Source: Paenibacillus sp. SYP-B3998
GTDB lineage: Bacteria; Bacillota; Bacilli; Paenibacillales; NBRC-103111
Direction of reading: 5' to 3'
Length of the DNA: 64,000 nt
Assembly: GCF_010820665.1 (NCBI RefSeq)
Contig: NZ_JAAIKC010000001.1
Location: forward strand, 1,054,001-1,118,000
Part shown: positions 16,724 to 25,388 of the stretch, one piece after another
Numbering within the stretch: position 1 is the first letter of the stretch
How the letters are laid out: each line of letters opens with the position of its first letter
The notes under the pieces: model-generated
Seen by the model: only the letters and a program-made list of their open reading frames with translations
Databases searched by the model: none
Told to the model about the DNA's origin: nothing
Made by a program: the position numbers and the translations under genes

Positions 16724-17324
16724 ATGCATGTTTCTCTCATGATTCTGCAAAACCACACGATTTTAAATGTTTCCATGCCAGGTTCGGTTGAATTTGTTAA
16801 AGGTATAAGTTACTTGGGTGGATTTGCGATAAATCCATTCACTAAAAAAAGGACATTGAATACAGTAGAGGTTGCTCATCTTTACCATGGTATTGAGACC
16901 AACATTACAGGATTGCAAATGATTACTGGTTTTGCTCAATGTGCAAATGATGCAGAAGTTAAGAAATATTTTACTCAAGGAGCGGAGCTTGCCAAAAGTA
17001 TTATCAGAGATTTGAGCGAAACCCTTCTTCAGAGTGGGATTCAAACACCTGCTACATTCAGGTGGAAATGCCACACGCTCAACAGTAGCTCCGTTTTCCG
17101 ATAAACTCATGATGTACTGTACCAGTCTTTTTAGCGGCTTTTCTATGGGGGGCAATTCGCTTGGAACCGCCTTTAGTTTACGGAACGACCTACCAGTTAA
17201 AATGACTGTTTTTATGAAAGATATCTTCGAATTTGCCCATGAAGGCGGAAAAATTATGATTAGGAACGGATGGATGGAAGAACCACCTCAGATGGAAGAA
17301 AGTAAACAACTAACAAAAGTATAA
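16724..17324 (+). pseudogene. DUF3231 (coat-F-like) gene, truncated and frameshifted
   Basis: Two frames together encode one DUF3231 four-helix domain. Frame one runs from MHVSLMILQNHTILNVSMPG to SGIQTPAT near 17055; the rest (GGNATRSTVAPFSDKLMMY to IRNGWMEEPPQMEE) continues one frame over to the stop at 17324. One extra base between about 17049 and 17062 explains the break. The usual N-terminal part of the family (around 330 residues, two domains) is missing. It may be a true pseudogene or a sequencing error at one base; the missing half favours a pseudogene. Confidence 0.75.
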
Positions 17325-17326
17325 TT

Positions 17327-17641
17327 ATGGATGATAAAGAAAAAAAGCTGGAACAACTATTTTGGAATATTGCCCTTCCAGGAGTTGCTCAGCTTTTAAA
17401 CGGCAAATACATTAAAGGGGTATTGTTCATTGTTCTGGAATTCCTTATCAATGTCCAAGCTAATTTTAATACAGTAATTCTTTTGAGCTTTCAAGGGGAA
17501 ATAAATCAGGCAATCGAGCAAACCAACTATCAATGGCTAATGTTTTCCCCTGCAGTTAAGATTACCCCTTGTAATCTTCTGCTTTTCACGCTGTTTGGCG
17601 CTTATAGCAGAACTTGTCATACTTTTCCGATAGTTGAGTAG
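17327..17641 (+). CDS. Small membrane protein, probably truncated
   Basis: 104 codons starting MDDKEKKLEQLFWNIALPGV, with a hydrophobic region (YIKGVLFIVLEFLINVQANF) and QWLMFSPAV near residue 70. This resembles longer Bacillales membrane proteins that continue with an aromatic-rich second half. From about residue 75 the sequence diverges and ends early, and an AAGATTAC/GTAATCTT inverted repeat lies at that point (17558-17578). The start is 2 bases after the DUF3231 stop with no strong ribosome binding site. I think it is a 3'-decayed gene, but an intact short gene is possible. Confidence 0.45.
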   Translation: MDDKEKKLEQLFWNIALPGVAQLLNGKYIKGVLFIVLEFLINVQANFNTVILLSFQGEINQAIEQTNYQWLMFSPAVKITPCNLLLFTLFGAYSRTCHTFPIVE

Positions 17642-18249
17642 TCCAATATGTATTGTTTTTGTTCATAATATCTGTGAAGACAAACAAGCCAATATTATAG
17701 AAAGTATACTAACGACTATAGTTCTCAGTTATTTAATCCTATACCACGATTTATCGTTCAGAAGGCTAACAAACATACTCTCGCCTAAATCAGGTTGGTT
17801 ATCTTTTTGTTTTAATTCAATAATTTCCAGAAAATTCTGTATCTATATTATTCCACATAATCTATGATCAGAGAGCAAGCGATTGCAATATTACAACCGA
17901 GGATGGGAATGACGGAACCATGTATCCCGAAACCATCCCGCCAATACTCCTGCGCGCGTCATGACTAACAGGTCATGTGGTGTGAAGTACAGGTAGATTC
18001 GGCAGAACGAGGGCTGAAGCCATTCTAATAGAACAAAGCCTGAGAAAATTATCCTCGGGCTTTGTTGCAGTGTCCTTTGATTCAAGTAAGCTCGTTCCAG
18101 TTGTTAACAAATTTTGTTTAATCGCTACCGGGTTAGACAAGTTCCCGTTTCCAGTTATAAATATTAATTAAATATGTTTGATATATACTAAAAAGGATTA
18201 CTTTTATAATTATATGTACAATTGTTTTATATAGATACTTATTAAGAAG
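17642..18249. other. Gene-free, AT-rich decayed stretch
   Basis: No supported gene in about 600 bases. The one structure is an imperfect hairpin at 18034-18064 (CAAAGCCTGAG with CTCGGGCTTTG) that could be an old terminator. Confidence 0.5.
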
Positions 18250-18597
18250 AAGGGTAGCAGGTACGAGAAAGGTGCACGCTCCTGGTCATGGCAGAAGGTT
18301 ATTAACTACCAACGTATTGAGGTTTACATAACAGGCTACAGCAAGAAGGAGCATTCATGGCTGCTCGGGTATTCGGAGGCAGATCGTATTAGGCCAATGG
18401 TGCTTTGGAGCTGGGATTAAACCGAGTATGCGCGCAAATCAATGTGGCCTGTGTTCGAATCTTTTAAGAGCGGAGAGAGAAGGAACACGCCTACGTTAAG
18501 CCTTTGGCGCTCTGTAGAATGAATTTCGGGATTGGTATAAGTCAGGAGTAGTGCGGCTGCCTGTCTTTGAGGAATTTATTGTTTAGAATGAGGGGAA
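18250..18597 (+). pseudogene. Decayed member of a repeated gene family (fullest copy)
   Basis: Broken frames encode GYSEADRIRPMVLWSWD near 18370-18417, KSMWPVFESFKSGERR near 18440, and DWYKSGVVRLPVFEEFIV before a stop at about 18585. Pieces of the same DNA recur at about 29990-30090, 30690-30780 and 36318-36430. The family is not one I recognise; phage origin is plausible because prophage-like remnants are close by. No start codon or complete frame survives here. Confidence 0.45.
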
Positions 18598-18643
18598 GAT
18601 ATCATGGACTATCGAGTTAAACACAAAGGAGTGGGCTAATGAC

Positions 18644-18739
18644 ATGACAAATCAAAAAAAGAGTGTGAAATCAGAAAAGCAAAAAAACCAAAAACCAAAT
18701 CAGAACAGTAGTAAAAAACAACAGCAGCAGCAACAATAA
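18644..18739 (+). CDS. 31-aa Lys/Gln-rich basic peptide
   Basis: ATG 18644 is preceded by AAAGGAGTG with a 10-base spacer. The product begins MTNQKKSVKSEKQKNQKPNQ and ends in a run of six glutamines. About a third of its residues are lysine. A clear terminator follows at 18801. Highly basic tiny proteins in spore-formers can be minor spore proteins, but I cannot assign a family. The ribosome binding site and terminator are the main support. Confidence 0.5.
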   Translation: MTNQKKSVKSEKQKNQKPNQNSSKKQQQQQQ

Positions 18740-18800
18740 TGGTATTGATGTCTGCAAATATTAATTCTGGTGGTTAAAAAGTATTCTAAAGTACGAAAAT

Positions 18801-18832
18801 GCCCCGAGGGATGCTTGCCCTCAGGGCTTTTT
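18801..18832 (+). terminator. Terminator
   Basis: GCCCCGAGGG at 18801-18810 pairs with CCCTCAGGGC at 18818-18827, followed by TTTTTCC. Confidence 0.8.
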
Positions 18833-18871
18833 CCTTAATATTAATTTTGGTTTTAAATATTTTCTGTTTAA

Positions 18872-19069
18872 TTAGCAGGACTCTATGCTTTGGCTGTTCT
18901 ATTACCGTCGTTAGCTGTTGGAGCACGTAGACTACATGATACTGGGAGAAGTGGTTCGTGGCTCTTAATTAATTTAATCCCACTGATTGGTGCTATTATC
19001 CTACTTATATTTAAAGTGGAGGAAAGTCACGATAATATCAATCAATATGGACCAAATCCTAAAATTTAG
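18872..19069 (+). pseudogene. 5'-truncated duplicate of the DUF805 gene
   Basis: From about 18881 the DNA matches 12810 onward. The frame GLYALAVLLPSLAV, RRLHDTGRSGSW, ... QYGPNPKI runs intact to TAG at 19067-19069, but a stop sits 9 bases upstream and the first half of the gene is absent. Homology continues through the terminator and up to the next ribosome binding site, so a block, not just the gene, was duplicated. Confidence 0.85.
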
Positions 19070-19086
19070 TTGTTGAGTTAGTTCTA

Positions 19087-19116
19087 AGCTGTCCTCTTAC
19101 GAGAATGGCTTTTTAT
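19087..19116 (+). terminator. Duplicated terminator
   Basis: AGCTGTCCTC, TTAC, GAGAATGGCT, TTTTATTTT: one base different from the copy at 13015. Confidence 0.75.
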
Positions 19117-19212
19117 TTTGAGTGTAGGTGGAAAAATACCATGTTCTTTATTATTGGGTACTTTCATACATTTAGATGAAATGGAGAAATATCTAACAAT
19201 GGAAGGATTGTG

Positions 19213-19809
19213 GTGAAAGAAATGTTAAGAAGGATTTGTTTGAATTTAGGTTTTATTAGTATGCTTCTCTTCTCTTTTGTACCGATTTCCTCTGCAGTGA
19301 CTGAGCAAAGCAACTATGTTTCGATTGATGGTGAGAAAACTGTATCAGCCTCATCTGATGGCACGGTAAATGTACGATTGATGACTGGTGACGAAAATGG
19401 CAATGATATTCAATTAGGTTTTACCAGTGAGGCACGATTGTTAGAATACATTCAACATAACCCGCAATCAACAAAAAATGTGTCTGCTCAAGGAACAGGC
19501 GCGTGCTGCACCGATTTCTATTATGATAGCGATAAAGGTGGAGGCTATAGGTATGTAGCGGTTGGAGATGATATTCGTGATATTGGAATTAGTTGGGCAG
19601 GTTGGGACAACAGGATTAGTTCTCTAAGCACCGCCGCGACGGGGTATACTGTTCTCTGGCAATTTGAAGACTTCTCTGGGTTTGGAATTTATTTCGATAA
19701 TGCTCAGTATTATAATAGAACGGTAAATTTGGGAGACTATCAGATGGAACCAGGAAGATCTTGGAATGATAAAGCGAGTTCTATTCAGGTTCGTTATTCG
19801 AGGCCTTGA
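19213..19809 (+). CDS. Secreted beta/gamma-crystallin-like protein
   Basis: A 198-residue exported protein; the signal peptide is near residues 1-30 (LNLGFISMLLFSFVPISSA). The C-terminal half has two (N/D)(N/D)xx(S/T)S motifs, DNRISS near residue 137 and NDKASS near 187, each after aromatic beta-strand sequence (WQFEDFSGFGIYF, LGDYQMEPGRSW). That pair is the calcium-binding signature of microbial beta/gamma-crystallin domains. A CC pair near residue 98 might form a disulfide. GTG 19213 lies 6 bases after GGAAGG; nearby GTG 19210 and ATG 19222 are alternatives. Likely a calcium-stabilised extracellular or spore-surface protein; its target is unknown. Confidence 0.7.
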   Translation: MKEMLRRICLNLGFISMLLFSFVPISSAVTEQSNYVSIDGEKTVSASSDGTVNVRLMTGDENGNDIQLGFTSEARLLEYIQHNPQSTKNVSAQGTGACCTDFYYDSDKGGGYRYVAVGDDIRDIGISWAGWDNRISSLSTAATGYTVLWQFEDFSGFGIYFDNAQYYNRTVNLGDYQMEPGRSWNDKASSIQVRYSRP

Positions 19810-19815
19810 ATTGAA

Positions 19816-19848
19816 AAAGTACACACCAGATTGTATGGTGTGTACTTT
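19816..19848. terminator. Terminator
   Basis: AAAGTACACACC pairs with GGTGTGTACTTT around a 9-base loop, with AATTTATT following. Confidence 0.75.
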
Positions 19849-19879
19849 AATTTATTATGTAAACATGAAACAAGGGGTA

Positions 19880-20327
19880 CTACGGCGCTAGATAAGTTGG
19901 TGTATTTGGAGTGTGTGAAGCAGAAAGAGATTGAGCGGCTGGAAGGTTGCTGAATCCGTAGCTATTATACTCCACACGTTTATGTTGGCTTAGTGCAACT
20001 TGATGTTCTTGTTCTCTATTTTCTAGTTTCTTCATAGACGTTTTCTCAGAATTCTTCATTTTTATCAAATTGTTTTTGTCTACTTTTTTCATTATCAGTG
20101 AAATGCTTTTGTAGTTCTGGAACCAACGATGATAGTTTAGTTTCTTCAGAATCGATTTTTACTTCTAAATTGAACGTGTGCTGGTGGAGAGAGGCAAGAG
20201 ACTGTCTGAAAGAAATAGCTGCATCTTTTGTGTTTTCTATTTCACTTATATTGGCTGGGAAGTAAATATTGCATACCTGGTTAAGTGCACTTTCTAATTG
20301 GCTTATAGCATGAGTCGAAAAAGACAT
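19880..20327 (-). pseudogene. Frameshifted coiled-coil protein gene
   Basis: Two overlapping minus-strand frames look like one gene. The first (start ATG 20327, 93 codons, MSFSTHAISQLESALNQVC to KQFDKNEEF) ends at 20046; the second (70 codons, ending YLAP at 19880) takes over one frame away within a 47-base overlap and has no ribosome binding site. The whole is helical, charged and cysteine-poor with no signal. The size and helix pattern recall small partner proteins of LXG or WXG100 type VII secretion loci, but no defining motif is visible. Two real overlapping genes are possible. Confidence 0.4.
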
Positions 20328-20445
20328 ACGAGTTTCTTTCTAGGGCACCTTTTCATATTGCTAAAGCCGGAAGAGAAATATACATTAGCAAGCTTATATT
20401 TAGAAACTGGATCGAGGGTACCCAATTCAATGTTTTACAAAACGC

Positions 20446-20479
20446 AACAAGCAGAGAGTAAATCTCTGCTTGTTTTTTC
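20446..20479 (+). terminator. Terminator
   Basis: AACAAGCAGAG at 20446-20456 pairs with CTCTGCTTGTT at 20464-20474, followed by TTTTCT. No intact gene reads into it now. Confidence 0.75.
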
Positions 20480-20573
20480 TAATTTCGATTTGTATCATAT
20501 GTATCCGGAAGTAAATTCGTATCAAATTCGTATCATGAGAAAAACGGGTGGTTGGAATATACCTAGAAAAAGC

Positions 20574-20596
20574 AAAAAAACCTTGATATACAAGGC
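20574..20596 (-). terminator. Terminator of tRNA-Val
   Basis: On the minus strand CCTTG, TATAT, CAAGG is followed by seven T, 11 bases after the tRNA 3' end. Confidence 0.75.
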
Positions 20597-20606
20597 TTTT
20601 CTAGTA

Positions 20607-20679
20607 TGACCTGTAGTGGGCTCGAACCACTGACCCCTACCCTGTCAAGATAGTGCTCTCCCAGCTGAGCTAACAAGTC
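20607..20679 (-). tRNA. tRNA-Val (GAC)
   Basis: A complete cloverleaf: acceptor GACTTGT/ACAGGTC with one G-T pair, D stem GCTC/GAGC, anticodon stem CTATC/GGTAG with loop TTGACAG (anticodon GAC), T arm AGTGG-TTCGAGC-CCACT, discriminator A. CCA is not encoded. It stands alone among decayed DNA, the sort of place where mobile elements integrate, but I found no duplicated 3' end. Confidence 0.9.
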
Positions 20680-21247
20680 TAATTTTGAAGACAATTAGTA
20701 ATATATCAAGGAAAACTGGGAATGTCAACTCATTTTTATGATGTGAATGTATATTAATTCAGTATTCTTTTTGCTTCTACTAACTCATTTTCCATGGTCC
20801 TTTTAACTTGGAGATCGTTACACCTTGTCGGGCGGAATGCATGGAGCACTAAGCCAGCGCAAAGGTATAGCCCTACATGGCCAATATGGTCGAAACCAAC
20901 TTTATTTTTTCTTTGTGATGCTGTGAAAAAAAGAGGTCACCTTCGCGTAACTGATCCTCGGGAATTGCGATATCTTTCTGACTTTGCTGGCGTGCATCAC
21001 GCGGTAGCGCTACATGCTCTGAGGCAAATAGGTATTCATAAAAGAGGAACAATCAAATGAGTCGATCTGTCCCATCTTTGGCCCGAATACATAAAGGGTA
21101 TTCAAAAATTTGAGCAAGTGATGAAATGATAGATTAAGCTTGATTTACTAGGATTTTCATAAAATTAATAACTAGAGACACCCATTAGATTACATTAAAT
21201 GGTAATATGCTTAGTGTGAACGAAAATTAGGAAGGTTGTGATTATTT
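20680..21247. other. No recognised gene
   Basis: One plus-strand ORF of 88 codons (20794-21060) contains HLRVTDPRELRYLSDFAG, which reads like real protein, but it has no ribosome binding site and no family I recognise. It may be a fragment. Confidence 0.35.
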
Positions 21248-21679
21248 ATGAAAAAGTTAGTTGTGTTCTTATCTGTTCTTTGTATGATGCTTACGTTTAG
21301 TGTGCCTACGTTTGCAAAAGCTGGGGAGGATCATCTCAATTATGGTGAAGGTCTTTCTAAAGGACAATCGCTAGTATCAAAAAATGGATTGTATACATTA
21401 GCGATGCAATTTGATGGGAATTTAGTATTGTACGGAAGAGGAACAGCTCTTTGGGATACTCATACTTACGGAAACCCCCATGTTACAGAGGCACGCTTGG
21501 TGTATAGTGGATATTTTGGATTGCTTGGAGACGATAGAGATTTTTATTGGACATCAAACAACCGTGATTATGTTCCAGGTATTCTTTTAGTTCTTCAAGA
21601 TGATGGAAATCTAGTTCTCTACAGTAAGTATGATAGCACCTATTTTCCAGTTTGGGATACTAATACTTACATACATTAA
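21248..21679 (+). CDS. Secreted bulb-type (mannose-binding) lectin-like protein
   Basis: A 143-residue protein with a signal peptide (MKKLVVFLSVLCMMLTFSVP, cleaved near FAKA). The mature part is one B-lectin domain: LSKGQSLVSKNGLYTLAMQF, then QFDGNLVLYGRG near residue 57 and QDDGNLVLYSK near 118, each the Q-x-D-x-N-x-V-x-Y mannose-site signature or a close variant, followed by WDTHT and WDTNT. Such domains bind mannose-type glycans; tandem forms in other bacteria are lectin-like bacteriocins, whereas this protein has a single domain. AGGAAGG precedes the ATG by 12 bases. Possible ligands are the cell's own glycans or a competitor's. Confidence 0.82.
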   Translation: MKKLVVFLSVLCMMLTFSVPTFAKAGEDHLNYGEGLSKGQSLVSKNGLYTLAMQFDGNLVLYGRGTALWDTHTYGNPHVTEARLVYSGYFGLLGDDRDFYWTSNNRDYVPGILLVLQDDGNLVLYSKYDSTYFPVWDTNTYIH

Positions 21680-21701
21680 ATAAGTGAAAGATGATAAGTG
21701 T

Positions 21702-21735
21702 AAGCCGTTCTCATCCATGGATGGCTTTTTGTTTT
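21702..21735 (+). terminator. Terminator after the lectin gene
   Basis: AAGCC ... CATCCATGGATGGCTT, then TTTGTTTTT. Related in sequence to the terminators at 13015 and 19087. Confidence 0.7.
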
Positions 21736-21753
21736 TGGTAAGGTGGGGAAACA

Positions 21754-21960
21754 ATGAATAGTGAACTATTAACTGCTCTAACTGTTCTAACCGCCAATCC
21801 GCCAATCCTATCCTCTCCGGGATCGTAGAGCTATTCATGGCCTAACTGGAGAAAGGTTTGGAGAAATACGGTGAGCTGGTAAATCTGGAGGCTGCCGCGG
21901 AGATCGGGGGCTTCATTAAGCTATTGGGAAGGAATACGCAAAAGGCCTTTTCTCGTCCTT
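21754..21960 (+). pseudogene. Decayed duplicate of the 69-aa phage-type gene
   Basis: AAGGTGGGGAAACAATGAAT is shared with the copy at 13067. The start reads MNSELLTALTVLTANPPIL and then breaks; after a frame change ELFMAQLEKGLEKYGELVNL (about 21835-21890) matches the other copy. An insertion near the start and at least one frameshift disable it. Its later codons (EAAAEIGGFIKLLGR) may represent the true C-terminus that the 13067 copy has lost. Confidence 0.75.
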
Positions 21961-22357
21961 AATCGGTTTTAACTTGGATCCAGTAGCAAAACAAGCATCT
22001 GGTTAGCATTACTTTTTTTCTCTTGAAATTCGCAAAACCCGGGAATCATTGCGAAAAGACAACGAAAATATGCCAAATGCACGTTTGTATACAGACGACG
22101 ATATCCGTTTTTTGCCCGTTCTGATGAAGGAACTACTCCCCAGGTGTGCATAATTCGCTCGTCTCTAACTCCACAGCTTTGCTTGTAATCCGAGGCCAAT
22201 TGCCTCAATCAGCTCAAACATGATAGTCGGGTTAACGGGAGAACTGTTTCACCTACAGGATGAGTCTCCCAGGGGCTGTTACATTCTACTGGCTAACGCT
22301 ATCATAAAACGATCAGTAATAAGGTCAACTAGTAGTCTCTGGTCGACTTAATAATAC
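21961..22357. other. Gene-free stretch
   Basis: About 400 bases without a supported gene. A minus-strand 79-codon ORF (21969-22208) has no ribosome binding site and no known motif. Confidence 0.5.
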
Positions 22358-22406
22358 AAAGGAGCTATCTCCTAGGTCGTTTCAGACCTTTGGAGACAGC
22401 TCCTTT
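22358..22406. terminator. Terminator of the esterase gene
   Basis: AAAGGAGCTATCTCC pairs with GGAGACAGCTCCTTT around an 18-base loop, seven bases from the esterase stop. Confidence 0.75.
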
Positions 22407-22412
22407 AATTGT

Positions 22413-23351
22413 TTAAGGATTAAGCGCTCTCGCAATCGCGTCCACATAGCTCTTGCTGGCGCGTTGGCTCACTTCCGCTTGCGGAACGATCACTTCAAAG
22501 AGGTGGAAGCAGCCGGGATACAGACGAAATTCAACGTCTACGCCCGCTTTCGCAAGGCGCGCCACATATTCGATCGTCTCATCTCGGAACAGATCGAGCT
22601 GTCCTACGCACGTATAGGTCGGCGGCAGCCCCGCCAAGCTTTCCGCTCTCGACGGCGCCGCATGCGGGGACACCTCGCTAGCTTCGGTACGCTCGCCCAA
22701 GTACATGTTCCATGCCGCCAAATTATTCGTCCGGTTCCAGGTTGCGCTATCGCTCGTAATTTCATGGCTCGACGCCGTTATATTACGGTCGTCGATCATC
22801 GGATACAGCGGCATTTGGAAAATAAGCGCTGGCCCGCCTTTGTCGCGAGCCATCAATGCAAGCGCTGCGGTCAGGCCGCCGCCCCCGCTTGCACCGGCAA
22901 TCGCGATCCGATCCAAATCGATGCCTAGCGACTCAGCTTCGTCCGCCATCCACGTCAAGCCAGCATAACAGTCATTAATGGCAGCTGGATAGGGGTGCTC
23001 GGGAGCAAGTCGATAATCGACCGATACGACGACGCATTTAGCCGCCTGTACGAAGCGTTCGCACAAAGCGTCGTCCATATCGGGGTGCCCCATCACATAG
23101 CCTCCCCCGTGAATCCACAGCATGGCCGGAAGCTTAGCGCCAGTTCGCTGGGTGGGTTCGTAAATTTTGGCCAGCATCTCGCCTGCTGCGCCCGGAATCA
23201 TCCGACTTGTCGTGCATACGTGCTCTGACTTCTCAATAGGAGGATTCGACACCAAGCTCCTGCTCAACTCTAAATTTCCCTCCAGGTCAAAACTGGGGAA
23301 TACTTCTAATACCGACCTTAATTCTGGCAATACCCGACTTTCAAAATCCAT
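22413..23351 (-). CDS. HSL-family esterase/lipase (alpha/beta hydrolase)
   Basis: A 312-residue hormone-sensitive-lipase-type carboxylesterase. The oxyanion motif HGGGYVMG lies near residue 82, VVVSVDYRLAPEHPYPA near 113, the nucleophile GASGGG near 155 (Ser), the acid in QLDLFRDE near 250 and the His in CFHLFEV near 285. ATG 23351 is 7 bases after GGAGGG; a longer frame to 23390 has no site. GC content is visibly higher than in the surrounding decayed DNA, which may mean acquisition from elsewhere. It ends just downstream of the monooxygenase gene, in the same orientation, and both are probably one unit. Confidence 0.9.
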   Translation of the reverse strand: MDFESRVLPELRSVLEVFPSFDLEGNLELSRSLVSNPPIEKSEHVCTTSRMIPGAAGEMLAKIYEPTQRTGAKLPAMLWIHGGGYVMGHPDMDDALCERFVQAAKCVVVSVDYRLAPEHPYPAAINDCYAGLTWMADEAESLGIDLDRIAIAGASGGGGLTAALALMARDKGGPALIFQMPLYPMIDDRNITASSHEITSDSATWNRTNNLAAWNMYLGERTEASEVSPHAAPSRAESLAGLPPTYTCVGQLDLFRDETIEYVARLAKAGVDVEFRLYPGCFHLFEVIVPQAEVSQRASKSYVDAIARALNP

Positions 23352-23401
23352 GCAAAATCCCTCCGATGATTGAATGTGCTTTCGATTCAATTGTGGCTTT
23401 A

Positions 23402-24478
23402 CTAATCACAAATGAATGATGATCCTTTTCCCGTCTCAGCTTCCCACTTGGCTATTTCCTCTCGAACCCGGGGCGCTACCTCTGTCCCTAGCAGCTCAAT
23501 GGCTCTCATCACATCGGCATGCGGCATAGTACTTAACGGTACGTACATCATAAAGCGTGTAACGCCTACATTTTTGCGAAGGTGAATGATCTTTTGGGCA
23601 ACAGTCTCCGGATCGCCAACATACAGTGCACCTTCAAAGCTGCGCGCGGCATCGAAGCTGGAACGGTCATAATGCGCCCAGCCCCGCTCCTTGCCGAGTT
23701 TATTCATACCTGCCTGGGTAGAAGGGAAAAATGTATCTGCCGCTAGTTCAGTATTCTCTGCAATAAACCCTATCGAATGCGACCCAACCTTAAGCCGCGA
23801 TTCGTCATGACCAGCGTGTGCTGCCGCTTTCTTATAGAGCTGTACGAGCGGTTCAAACTGCATCGGACTTCCACCAATTATCGCCAGCATCAGTGGCAGT
23901 CCTAGCAGACCTGCACGGATAGCAGACTCCTGATTGCCCCCGCTGCCAATCCATATCGGTAAAGGATTCTGAACGGGGCGGGGATAAACGCCCAAATGGT
24001 TAATCGCTGGCCGATGCCCGCCTTCCCAGGTTATTTTTTCGGACCCCCGTATTTTAAGGAGCAATTCCAAATGTTCTTCAAACAGCTCATCATAGTCATT
24101 CAAATCATAGCCAAACAGTGGAAAAGATTCGATAAAAGAACCCCGGCCCGCCATAATCTCCGCGCGTCCATTTGAAATGCCATCGAGCGTAGCAAAATCC
24201 TGAAAAACGCGCACCGGATCAGCTGAAGAAAGCACAGTCACTGCACTGGTCAGCCGAATCCGATTCGTCTGCGATGCAGCCGCAGACAGCACAACTGCTG
24301 GTGAAGATGCCGCATAATCCTTCCGATGATGCTCACCTACGCCAAACACATCAAGTCCCACTTGATCGGCGAGGACAATTTCCTCGACAACTTCACGCAA
24401 TCGCTGTGCGTGACTTATCACTTCACCTGTGTGAACGTCTGGCTTTGTTTCTACAAACGAAGTTATACCTATCTCCAC
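23402..24478 (-). CDS. Luciferase-like (LLM) flavin-dependent monooxygenase
   Basis: A 358-residue TIM-barrel oxidoreductase of the bacterial-luciferase superfamily, using reduced FMN or F420-like flavin. Landmarks: VFGVGEHHRKDYAASSPAVV near residue 44, the GISNGRAEIMAGRGSF phosphate-binding loop near 100, PLPIWIGSGG near 170, and YVGDPETVAQKI near 285. I favour GTG 24478, 9 bases after AGGAG; TTG 24484 is too close. It lies upstream of the esterase and downstream of a ruined MFS exporter gene, with a TetR gene beyond that, an arrangement typical of xenobiotic-response loci. The substrate cannot be read from the sequence. Confidence 0.9.
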   Translation of the reverse strand: MEIGITSFVETKPDVHTGEVISHAQRLREVVEEIVLADQVGLDVFGVGEHHRKDYAASSPAVVLSAAASQTNRIRLTSAVTVLSSADPVRVFQDFATLDGISNGRAEIMAGRGSFIESFPLFGYDLNDYDELFEEHLELLLKIRGSEKITWEGGHRPAINHLGVYPRPVQNPLPIWIGSGGNQESAIRAGLLGLPLMLAIIGGSPMQFEPLVQLYKKAAAHAGHDESRLKVGSHSIGFIAENTELAADTFFPSTQAGMNKLGKERGWAHYDRSSFDAARSFEGALYVGDPETVAQKIIHLRKNVGVTRFMMYVPLSTMPHADVMRAIELLGTEVAPRVREEIAKWEAETGKGSSFICD

Positions 24479-24589
24479 GGTCAATCTCTCCTATTCTAAT
24501 AGCTTTCTCTGTTAACAGCTTTGAAAGTAAAAAAAGGTTTAACATGATATCAACAATAGGATGAAAACTAAGCCCGTCGTTCTCTGTCC

Positions 24590-25340
24590 GTAACCTCAAT
24601 CGGCTGGCTTCCCCGCCCGTGCTGCAGCTAACGCTTCAGCCTGTGAGACCAAACGCCCCAATTGCAATGTGCGAAAGAGATAATGGCGGCGCGCTAAGTG
24701 GCAAGTACTAGTGAAGTCCACAAAATGCTGAAAGCAGTAAAAATCAGCAGAGCCAGAATAGCGCGATGCGTAATATCCGTTCTTGTGCGAACAACATAAG
24801 CACTGACCTATGCAGCTGAGGATAGGACAGTGATTTTACCTCATGCTCAAAATTTGAAAACACCCCAAATCATGCACAAATCATAAGAAGCATCAGCGCA
24901 GCAGAGACAAGATATACGGAACGCCAACCTGCAAGACCTGTTAATATTCCAGAAATAGTTCGCGCAGGAAGTATGCCAATTGCACTTGCACTTGTTACCA
25001 TGCCAACTATAATCAGAGCTATCATGGATAATCGTATCTGACCGATAATCAGTCGGCACTGGTTCAGTAAATCTCCAAGCGGACCAGCAGCAACAGTTCC
25101 AATGCATAAAAGATCTGAGTGATGGAATGAGAATGCCAATGATTGAATAGTCATCAATACCGAACTCACTCGATAGATTATCGAGTAGTGGTTGTGCGAA
25201 GTAGATATTGGCAAGGCAACAGATATCCCGCAGGCAGCCGTAAACAATAGTGTCACATAGCGAGACATGGAAGAACCATGAACTGAATCAGACGTGATAG
25301 TCGTCCCCTGCGACGAATTCGCCTTTATGTAGGCATTGAT
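24590..25340 (-). pseudogene. MFS transporter gene, multiply broken
   Basis: Successive frames still spell an MFS permease: INAYIKANSSQGTTITSDS and MSRYVTLLFTAACGISVA (N-terminus), GDLLNQCRLIIGQ, LARTISGILTGLAGWRSVYL, and then FAQERILRIAILALL and HIAIGAFGLTG toward 24650. A large internal part is deleted and several frameshifts and stops interrupt it. The surviving motifs resemble YgaY-type drug exporters. It sits between the monooxygenase and the TetR gene, so it was probably the exporter controlled by that regulator. Confidence 0.8.
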
Positions 25341-25388
25341 TGCTACTTTTTCTTTGTACCCACCTTATCTCCATTAATTTTAAATGCT

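Noticed and set aside
20607..20679. Attachment site of a prophage at tRNA-Val
   Set aside because: No duplicate of the tRNA 3' end and no integrase gene seen in the window.
20794..21060. 88-codon ORF beside tRNA-Val as a real gene
   Set aside because: No ribosome binding site, no recognised motif; listed only as a doubtful stretch.
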